Assembly (NCBI RefSeq): GCF_000525855.1
Contig: NZ_AODE01000039.1
Span: forward strand, 27,662-91,661
Source: Listeria cornellensis FSL F6-0969
Lineage (GTDB): Bacteria > Bacillota > Bacilli > Lactobacillales > Listeriaceae
Length of the DNA: 64,000 nt
Direction: 5' to 3'
Part shown: positions 57,185-64,000 of the stretch, one piece after another
How the letters are laid out: each line of letters begins with the position of its first letter
Position numbering within the stretch: the stretch's first letter is position 1
Position numbers and translations under genes: made by a program
The notes under the pieces: generated by a model
Told to the model about the DNA's origin: nothing
Databases searched by the model: none
Seen by the model: only the letters and a program-made list of their open reading frames with translations

Positions 57185-57854
57185 TCAATATTTGTATCGA
57201 TAACCTTTACGATCATTTTTAGACACTACAACACCATTCAAAATACCACCGATAACATTCGCATCTGCAATTTCCAGATAACGCATCGCCTGCTTAATTT
57301 CACTTCGCTTTGTCTTTTTCACAAAAGCAACAAACAACACACCGTCACATAAAGAACTCAAAATTCGACTATCCGTAATTGGAAGTAATGGCGGGGCATC
57401 AATAATCACATAATCAAAGGTTTGTTTTGCCACCTCAATAAGTTGCCTCATCTCCGCCGAATCCACCCATTCACTCGGATTAGGTGGCGCAATCCCCGTC
57501 GGCATCAATTTTAAATTAGGGTGATGCGTATCTTGACAAGCTTCCTCAAGCTCTATTTCACCCATCAAATAATCGATTGTTCCTACGTTTTCGCTAACTT
57601 GCATATATTTACGCAAGGATGGCCGATGAAAGTCCACATCAATCAGAAGCGTCTTATTTCCTTTTTCTGCAAACACTTCCGCAATATTTGCACTCGCAAA
57701 ACTTTTCCCTTCACTCATATTAGCTGATGTAATCATGAAATTACGTATACCTTGTTTTTTCAACATAAACTGTAGGTTAGTTTGAATACTGTTGAATTTT
57801 TCCTTGTAAAAAAAAATTATCTTTATTTTCTTTAAACTCATGGTATGTTTTCAT
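57185..57854 (-). CDS. BY-kinase CpsD/YwqD-like (frameshifted near start)
   Basis: Bacterial tyrosine kinase of about 223 residues. ATG 57854 opens MKTYHEFKENKDNF; a run of nine A/T (57808-57816) breaks phase and with eight it continues FFYKEKFNSIQTNLQFML. Walker A SANMSEGKSFASANIAEV, A' LLIDVDFHRPSLRK and Walker B YVIIDAPPLLPITDS are present. It ends in a short Tyr cluster (GYRYKY). With the Wzz protein it forms the usual two-part chain-length control system. Confidence 0.9.
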
Positions 57855-57870
57855 TTATTAATGTATCTCC

Positions 57871-58549
57871 TTATTTTATTAATGGAATGTCACCAACAAA
57901 TTTCAATGATAGTTCGCTTAAATCTGACTCACCTTCAATATGATCGCGGAATAAATAGATACTAGATACAAAGATGAAATTAGCTATCATTCCAAGAACA
58001 AAAGCAATCAGCGTATTTAATAGAATATTGGGTGATGTTGGCTCTAGTGGTAGATTCGCTGGTTCTAAGATGATGACTTTATTATTGTCTACTAATTGTG
58101 GTAAATCTTCTTTATATGTTGCGGTGATTTTATTGACGATTGCACGTGCGCGACTTGGCTCCCTATCGTCTACAGACACTTTAAATACTAAAGAGTCTTT
58201 ATCTGATTGGATGTTGATTTTTTTTGGACAACTCTTCATCCGTTTCATCTAATTGTAGTTCGCTCCTTACTTTTCCTAGTGTTCGTGAGCTTTTTAAAAT
58301 AGTGTTAAAGGTGTTCGCCAACTGGATATTGGCTTTTAATTGTTCGGAATAAACTGCTGATTTTCCATCCTCTGCTTTGACATTAGTTGTAATGAATATC
58401 TGCGCGGAAGAGCTGTACATCGGTTGGATATAATATTTGCTAATGCTAAATGCCAGAGCCACCGAAACAGTAGGGATAGCGATAAGCCACCAGATATTAT
58501 TTTTAATTATTTTTAGGACGACGCTAAGTTCCATTGTTTTCAAATTCAT
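57871..58549 (-). CDS. Wzz/CpsC-type chain-length regulator (frameshifted)
   Basis: About 225 residues. The N-terminal helix (IIKNNIWWLIAIPTVSVALA), extracellular domain and C-terminal helix (NTLIAFVLGMIANFIFVSSI) with the preceding PTSPNILLN (proline-rich) motif define the Wzz family; there is no kinase domain, so it is the adaptor of the kinase gene 17 bp downstream. A run of eight T at 58218-58225 splits it into the frames 58199-58549 and 57871-58248; with seven it reads DEELSKKINIQSDKDSLVFK. Confidence 0.88.
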
Positions 58550-59905
58550 CTATCTTACTCGCTTCCTTATACGCCACCGATTTTGAATACATTGGCTTTT
58601 TTTTTCAGTCCATACATTGCGCGTATCAATAATACAGTCGCATGATTTTAAAAGTACATCGTAGTCGATATTAGAATGTTTTGTCATGATGATTGCACAA
58701 TCGTAATCTGACATATTTCCTACTACCGATACAGGTTTCACTATTCTCCCTGCTTCATCACGGAAACTTGTTACAAACGGGTCTAGGACATCCAACTGAG
58801 CATCTGCTTGCTTTAATTGTTCGTAAACATGCAATCCTGGTGATTCACGTACATCATCAATATCGCTTTTATATGCCACACCTATTACTAATACTTTAGA
58901 GGTACTTAGTGCTTTCCCTTGTTTATTCAGCGCCTGACTAGCTAATTCGACGACATGTTTTGGCATCGATGTATTAACTTGTTGCGCCAACTCGATAAAA
59001 CGACTGAAGAAATTCTTCTCCTTGCCCTTCCAGTAAAGGTACATTGGATCGAGCGGGATACAATGACCACCAACACCTGGCCCTGGATAAAACGGCATGA
59101 ACCCAAATGGTTTTGTTTTTGCGGCATCAATGGCTTCCCAAAGATCAATTCCCAATTCTTCACAAAGCATCGACATTTCATTTATAAAAGCGATGTTGAT
59201 ACTGCGGAAGGTGTTTTCTAGCAACTTGGTCATCTCTGCAATTTCGGGTGTAGAAACAGGGACAATCGTATCAAAAGCATGGGCATAGTATTGCTGACCT
59301 AGCGCTAAACATTTTTCGGTCATACCGCCAACCACTTTTGGCACTTGTTTCGGTTGAAATTGTTTATTCCCTGGATCGATACGTTCTGGAGAGAAGCAAA
59401 TGAAGATATCTTCACCAATAACCCAGCCATCTTTTTCAAATTCACAAGCGATAAGTTCCCGTGTGGTCCCAGGATATGTCGTACTCTCTAAAACCAGAAG
59501 CGTCCCTTTGGATAGTACTGGCTTTAGCCTCGCCACTGTATCTTCTATATAGCTCATATTTGGTTCGTGAGATTTCGTAAGCGGGGTTGGAACACAAATA
59601 CTGATGACATCGGCTGCTTTCAAAGTCGCATAATCCGTTGTTGGTAGGAATTTATCATCCGCAATGACCGCTTGTACCCTATCTGTTGGAATATCAATGA
59701 TGTGTGACTTCCCATCTGCTAGTTTCTCGATTTTTAGCGCATCAATGTCAACACCAATCACTGAAAAATCCGCTGTAGCGAGTTCCATTGCTAAAGGTAA
59801 GCCGACATACCCCATCCCTATAACACCGATTATGGCTTGCTTCGCTCTTATTTTATCTGATAATATTGCATAACTACTGTCTTTTACGACTCCTGTTTCT
59901 ATCAT
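58550..59905 (-). CDS. Nucleotide-sugar dehydrogenase (WbpA/WecC-like)
   Basis: NAD-dependent dehydrogenase oxidising a UDP-HexNAc to the uronic acid. Rossmann motif IGVIGMGYVGLPLAMELA, catalytic Cys in GPGVGGHCIPLDP, and VIGVAYKSDIDDVRESP. About 452 residues. ATG 59905 is preferred because GGAG lies upstream. Near the end a run of nine T at 58597-58605 may be one too long: with eight the tail reads EKKKPMYSKSVAYKEASKID and stops at 58524, overlapping the Wzz gene. The product would be an acidic sugar, so the polymer is probably anionic. Confidence 0.9.
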   Translation of the reverse strand: MIETGVVKDSSYAILSDKIRAKQAIIGVIGMGYVGLPLAMELATADFSVIGVDIDALKIEKLADGKSHIIDIPTDRVQAVIADDKFLPTTDYATLKAADVISICVPTPLTKSHEPNMSYIEDTVARLKPVLSKGTLLVLESTTYPGTTRELIACEFEKDGWVIGEDIFICFSPERIDPGNKQFQPKQVPKVVGGMTEKCLALGQQYYAHAFDTIVPVSTPEIAEMTKLLENTFRSINIAFINEMSMLCEELGIDLWEAIDAAKTKPFGFMPFYPGPGVGGHCIPLDPMYLYWKGKEKNFFSRFIELAQQVNTSMPKHVVELASQALNKQGKALSTSKVLVIGVAYKSDIDDVRESPGLHVYEQLKQADAQLDVLDPFVTSFRDEAGRIVKPVSVVGNMSDYDCAIIMTKHSNIDYDVLLKSCDCIIDTRNVWTEKKSQCIQNRWRIRKRVR

Positions 59906-61302
59906 ATTTTTGTATATCTCCAATCTGCTTCTATTAATTCAAATAACCGTTCTTTTCGCCACTCATCTGTCATATCCATGTAACTACTTAGCAATGCTTG
60001 AATATTCTGGAACTCTGAAGGGGATGGATGGCCCTCACCAACCAAGATTTTTTCAAAAATTTGTGTATGTGCTTTTTCATCACTTTCGAATAGTTCTTCT
60101 CGCACCTTTTCACCTTGGCGAATACCAATAAAGTCAATTTGCACCGACTCACGATCTTTTCCCATTAAGTCGATTAATTTATAAATCACATCCATAATCT
60201 TAATCGGCTCCCCCATATCGAGTACGAAAATTTCGCCACCGTTCGTTATCATACTTGCTTGAATCACCAACTTACTCGCCTCGGGAATAGTCATAAAATA
60301 GCGTTCCATATCCGGATGCGTCAGCGTTACTGGTTCATCGTTACAGATTTGTTCATAAAAAAGAGGGACCACGCTCCCGCTACTACCGAGTACATTACCA
60401 AATCTGACAACACAAAAAAGCGTTTTAGATGTCTGATTAAAGAGCTGGACAATTTTCTCCGCCATTCGTTTGGAAGCGCCCATAACAGTCGTTGGTTTTA
60501 CTGCCTTATCCGTCGAAATCATGACAAATTTTTCTACATTATATGTGTGTGATATGCTCGCAAGATTCCATGTACCTTTGGCGTTATTTGCAATAGCTTC
60601 TGTTATATTTTTCTCCATCAACGGTACATGTTTATGCGCCGCGGCATGATAGACAATATCTGGAGAATGTTCGCTAAAAATTTCGGCCAATCGCTGTTCA
60701 TTTTGAATGTCTGCGATACAAGGAATAAGCTCTGTTTGGTGATTCATCTTTTGAAGCTCCCGATGAATTTCATAAATACTCGCTTCGCCATGACCGAGTA
60801 GGACCAGTTTTCTCGGGTGAGCATTCATGAGTTGACGTGTTATTTCAGAACCAATCGAACCACCCGCGCCTGTTATTAAGATCGTTTTATTGGCTACTTC
60901 CTGCTCTACCATAAGATAATCTAGTTCGAATTCTGCGCGATCAATAATATCTTGATATGAAACAGCTCGCAAAGTTAATTTGTCTTTTTTAGAATGAATA
61001 TCCTGCAATTTCGGTAAGACTTTCGTTTCCATTTTGTATTTCTGACATATTTCAAGTATGTGTTTTCGTTTACGGATTTCTAGAGACGGTATAGCAAGAA
61101 AAACACTCGTGATGCTTTCATTTATAATCGTTTCTTCTAGCTTGGAAAGTGCTCCAAGTCGTGGTACTTCCTGTAGTTGGACCTCTGGGCTGTCATCGAG
61201 AATACCGATAATTTGATAATTCATAGCTTCGTCTTTGGCAATGGTGTGGAACACATATTGCGCTGCTTCACCACCACCTATTATTAGCGTTCGTTTCAAC
61301 AC
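59902..61302 (-). CDS. UDP-GlcNAc 4,6-dehydratase (PglF/CapD-like, soluble form)
   Basis: A 466-residue SDR enzyme that would make UDP-4-keto-6-deoxy-HexNAc. Residues 1-120 are the CoA-binding-like domain (TLIIGGGEAAQYVFHTIA); residues 135-440 the catalytic domain with ILITGAGGSIGSEITRQL and the TDKAVKPTTVMGASKRMAE motif of long dehydratases (Met/Thr region replacing YxxxK). The membrane N-terminus of PglF/CapD is missing, so this version should be cytosolic. It overlaps the dehydrogenase gene by a few bases. It feeds the aminotransferase at 48559-49728. Confidence 0.9.
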   Translation of the reverse strand: MLKRTLIIGGGEAAQYVFHTIAKDEAMNYQIIGILDDSPEVQLQEVPRLGALSKLEETIINESITSVFLAIPSLEIRKRKHILEICQKYKMETKVLPKLQDIHSKKDKLTLRAVSYQDIIDRAEFELDYLMVEQEVANKTILITGAGGSIGSEITRQLMNAHPRKLVLLGHGEASIYEIHRELQKMNHQTELIPCIADIQNEQRLAEIFSEHSPDIVYHAAAHKHVPLMEKNITEAIANNAKGTWNLASISHTYNVEKFVMISTDKAVKPTTVMGASKRMAEKIVQLFNQTSKTLFCVVRFGNVLGSSGSVVPLFYEQICNDEPVTLTHPDMERYFMTIPEASKLVIQASMITNGGEIFVLDMGEPIKIMDVIYKLIDLMGKDRESVQIDFIGIRQGEKVREELFESDEKAHTQIFEKILVGEGHPSPSEFQNIQALLSSYMDMTDEWRKERLFELIEADWRYTKI

Positions 61303-61349
61303 GATTTCAGTGCACCTCTTTATTATTTCATCATTTTTTGTTCTACACT

Positions 61350-61806
61350 TTATTTATCGTCTGGCGTTACTTCCCATGTGAAAACATCTTTCGTGATAGG
61401 ATACGTGTAACTCACGCGATAGGGGACATTTTCTGTGGCAATAAAGTAGCTATAACCTGTTAGGCTTTGTTTCGGGGGCATCTTCTCCACCATGTTCTCA
61501 TAGGGATATACTTTTAAATTCTTCCCTTTGCTGTCGGTTACTCGAAGCTTCGTAGCATCGAATATTTGTTCTTCTGCTGCTATATTTTTCACCGTTACCT
61601 TTAGGCGGAGTATTTTTTCCTACCGATTCCTTATCTTGATCACGTTCCTCTGTGTACGTCGCTTGATCTAAGCTTATTTTCCAACCCTTAGCTTCAACCC
61701 TTTCATGAAGTTGGTGAAATGGTTCCTTTACTTCATTTTTGCTACAGGCTGCTAATATTATTAAAATGGTTGAAAAGATAGTGATATTTCTCCATATTCG
61801 TTTCAT
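61350..61806 (-). CDS. DUF4352-like lipoprotein 2 (frameshifted)
   Basis: About 150 residues. ATG 61806 after GAGGAGG; lipobox ILAAC after FSTILI. A run of six T at 61613-61618 breaks phase; with five the sequence reads SVGKILRLKVTVKNIAAEEQ, the normal DUF4352 opening, and joins the lower frame (VTDSKGKNLKVYPYENMVEK). Related in layout to the lipoprotein at 55338-55818. First gene of the exopolysaccharide operon. Confidence 0.75.
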
Positions 61807-61879
61807 TTTTAAGCCTCCTCAACCAGATGTTCGTTCCTTTTATATCTTACTCTCGGTTTCTTCGCATGACAGAAATATA

Positions 61880-61912
61880 AAATAGGAGGGAATCAAAATA
61901 CATTGATTCCCT
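61880..61912 (-). terminator. Terminator after the surface protein gene
   Basis: AGGGAATCAA pairs with TTGATTCCCT, followed on the minus strand by ATTTTATATTT. It separates the surface protein gene from the operon. The minus strand between it and 61806 has only a weak TATAAA, so the operon promoter is not certain. Confidence 0.75.
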
Positions 61913-61928
61913 ATAACCCCATTAAAAC

Positions 61929-64000
61929 TTATATCTCAAAAGGTGCTGATAATTCGCTGTTCATACGTTTGTCACTATTCTTTGCTGCTGCTTGAACGTT
62001 TTTCGTACCTGGTGCTACATAACCACGGAATGATAGGCTACCATCTGGATTTGTTGTCATTTGTGCTGCTGAAATGGTACGTTTTGCAACGCCATCTTCA
62101 TAGATAACAACTGTTTCTGTTCCTGCTACTGCTGTACCGATGATGTAGTTACCATCCATGCGAACTAGTGTCGGTGCGTCTAGTTTCGCAACGGCTGAGC
62201 CTGTAACTGTAACAGTAGAAACACGTAGTGCATTGTATCCTGTAGCATCTCTGATTTCAATCTTCACTTCTGTTCCAACTGCTTGTTTGCCGATAGATGA
62301 TTGGAACGTTCCATCTGCTGCTACGGTACCTGTTTTCACTGCTACTCCGTTAATGCTTACACGGAAAGAAGTGGCTGATCCTGCTGTTACATAGCCTGTT
62401 ATCGTATCATCATCGGTTGATAGTGGACTAAGTGTTGGTTTTTCACCATTCACAATTTTAACTGTTACACGAGCTAGTTCTACTTTTGTGCTACTATATC
62501 CTACGACTTGTACCACAGAACCTGCTTTGATAAGATTGTTTGTTGCGATGCTGTATGTTCCATTGCTGATTTGGCCTACTTTTACAATCACGCCATCAAC
62601 AGATAAACGGACATTATCAATACCATTGCCAACTGTCCCTGTGATTGCAGTCGTTGAGATATCTGCATCGCTTGCTGTCAACGCATTAGAAAGGACATCT
62701 TTTGCTGTTACTTTTGCTGTAGCAGCTGTTCCTTCTTTACCATTTGCATCCACTGGACGTACTTCAAAAGTGACACCAGCGTTCAAGCCTAAGCCATATG
62801 CGTCAAATTTGTAGTTACCTGAAGCCTCTGGTGTCGCACGTTTCACACGAACGCCATTTACATAAAGAGATACTGTTTTTGTTCCAGCGCTTACTTTACC
62901 TGTAACAAAGCTATCTAAATACGCATATTTATCAATCGTTGGAGCATCTAAAACTGCATTTCGATCATTTAATTGTTTTTGCGCTTTGTCTAGTTGCTCT
63001 TGTAATTCTGCTTTCTTGGTTGAATCTGTTACAGCGTCAATTGCTTTTTGTGCTGTGTCAATAGCCTTTTGATCTGTTGTATTTTTGATTGTTCCGTTCA
63101 CATCACCATTGTTGAATAAATCTTTCACAGCTTTTTCTGCTGCTTCTGTTTCATTTTTCGCGTCTAATTGTTTTTGCGCTTCATCTAGATCCTTTTGTAG
63201 TTCTGCTTTTTTTCGTTGCATCTGTTACAGCATCAACGGCTTTTTGCGCCTTATCAATCGCTGCTTGATCTGTTGTATCTTTAATCGTTCCTGTCACATC
63301 ACCATTATTGAATAGATCTTTCACGCTTGCTTCCGCTACTTCTTGGCGTGCTTTTTCTGCCGCTGCTGCTGCTTGCTTCGCTTCTAGTTGTTTCTTCGCT
63401 TCGTCTAGATCTTTTTGTAAGGCTGCTTTTTTTCGTTGCATCTGTTACAGCATCCACGACTTTTTGCGCTTTATCAATCGCTGCTTGATCTGTTGTATCT
63501 TTGATAGTTCCTGTCACATCACCATTATTGAATAGATCTTTCACGCTTGCTTCCGCTGCTTCTTGGCGTGCTTTTTCTGCCGCTGCTGCATTTCGAACGT
63601 TTAATTGTTTTTGCGCTTCATCTAGATTTTTTTTGTAAGGCTGCTTTTTTCGTTGCATCTGTCACGGCATCCACGGCTTTTTGCGTCTTATCAATCGCTG
63701 CTTGATCTGTTGTATCTTTAATCGTTCCTGTCACGTCACCATTATTGAATAGATCTTTCACGCTTGCTTCCGCTGCTTCTTGGCGTGCTTTTTCTGCCGC
63801 TGCTGCATTTCGAACGTTTAATTGTTTTTGCGCTTCATCTAGATTTTTTTTGTAGGGCTGCTTTTTTTCGTTGCATCTGTTACAGCATCCACGACTTTTT
63901 GCGCTTTATCAATCGCTGCTTGATCTGTTGTATCTTTGATAGTTCCTGTCACATCACCTATTATTGAATAGATCTTTCACGCTTGCTTCCGCTGCTTCTT
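61929..64000 (-). CDS. Repetitive surface protein, 3' part (frameshifted, runs off window)
   Basis: The 3' end of a large exported protein whose start is beyond the window. Residues read from the window edge inward are tandem helical repeats of about 73 residues (VKDLFNNGDVTGTIKDTTDQ, then AAIDKAQKAVDAVTDATKK), the unit named toxin Cry1Ac D-VI-related in Listeria. The last part, 61929-62950, is four Ig-like units (IDKYAYLDSFVTGKVSAGTK; ITGTVGNGIDNVRLSVDG; ITGYVTAGSATSFRVSING; YIIGTAVAGTETVVIYEDG). It ends SELSAPFEI with no LPXTG or anchor. Runs of seven or eight T near 63213, 63430, 63627 and 63850 break the repeats; these are the same position in each unit. Confidence 0.82.
63104..64000. repeat. 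Tandem repeats of the surface protein gene
   Basis: The landmark CACC(A)TTATTGAATAGATCT recurs at about 63104 (diverged), 63300, 63520, 63737 and 63955, spacing 196, 220, 217 and 218 bp. The copies from 63300 to the edge are nearly identical, with T7/T8 runs at matching points; the last has an extra T within the landmark (CACCTATTATTG). The array continues past the window. Confidence 0.9.

Noticed and set aside
63104..64000. Regular direct repeats as a CRISPR array
   Set aside because: Units are about 218 bp, encode protein and lack unique spacers; they are coding repeats.

Overview
The window reads as Firmicute, most likely Listeria-clade, chromosome. The signs are bifunctional GshF, the ParA/ParB/Noc set with RsmG, MnmG and MnmE, an intergenic repeat family, and a surface protein with the Cry1Ac D-VI-type repeats typical of Listeria. 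The species cannot be fixed from sequence alone. Four 16-bp parS sites, one perfect Noc box and a DnaA-box cluster place the segment near the replication origin. No rRNA, tRNA, CRISPR array or intact prophage was seen.

Layout. 0-2.5 kb: PTS EIIC and ROK sugar kinase. 2.5-2.8 kb: a complete Fst/par-type type I toxin-antitoxin locus. 2.9-7.6 kb: RpiR regulator, Nudix hydrolase, DUF1129 protein and a YtrA-like GntR/ABC operon. 7.8-15.6 kb: GshF, YchF, small membrane and secreted proteins, PerR-type catalase. 15.9-19.2 kb: secreted beta-helix protein, a yybP-ykoY (Mn2+) riboswitch ahead of a small non-transporter gene, a YiiX-like hydrolase and small membrane proteins. 19.2-25 kb: DUF951, ParB, ParA, MFS pump, an XRE protein with a possible toxin-like N-terminus, YqeB-like protein and TetR.

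25.0-43.9 kb is an accessory island lying between a decayed duplicate of noc (25041-25590) and the resident noc (43045-43909). It carries one long minus-strand operon for an iterative, PUFA-synthase/enediyne-like type I polyketide (secondary lipid) synthase: two PfaD-like reductase barrels, KS-AT-ACP-KR, KS-AT-DH-PPTase, a free ACP, an alpha/beta hydrolase, a fused MacB-like ABC exporter and a lipoprotein. A broken IS110 element lies upstream. This is the best candidate for an undescribed system. 44.1-48.1 kb holds rsmG, mnmG and mnmE.

48.5-61.8 kb is a Wzx/Wzy-type exopolysaccharide operon on the minus strand: 4,6-dehydratase, nucleotide-sugar dehydrogenase, Wzz, BY-kinase, Wzy, two DUF4352-like lipoproteins, three GT4 glycosyltransferases, a MurJ-like flippase, an initiating sugar transferase and an aminotransferase. 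From 61.9 kb to the edge is the 3' part of a repetitive surface protein.

About two dozen genes are interrupted by single-base shifts, nearly all in homopolymer runs of 5-10 bases and mostly one base too long, while the housekeeping genes other than gshF and noc are intact. The pattern looks more like systematic homopolymer miscalling than true decay. Coordinates of such genes span the reconstructed gene; the megasynthase is listed as the pieces actually open in this sequence.
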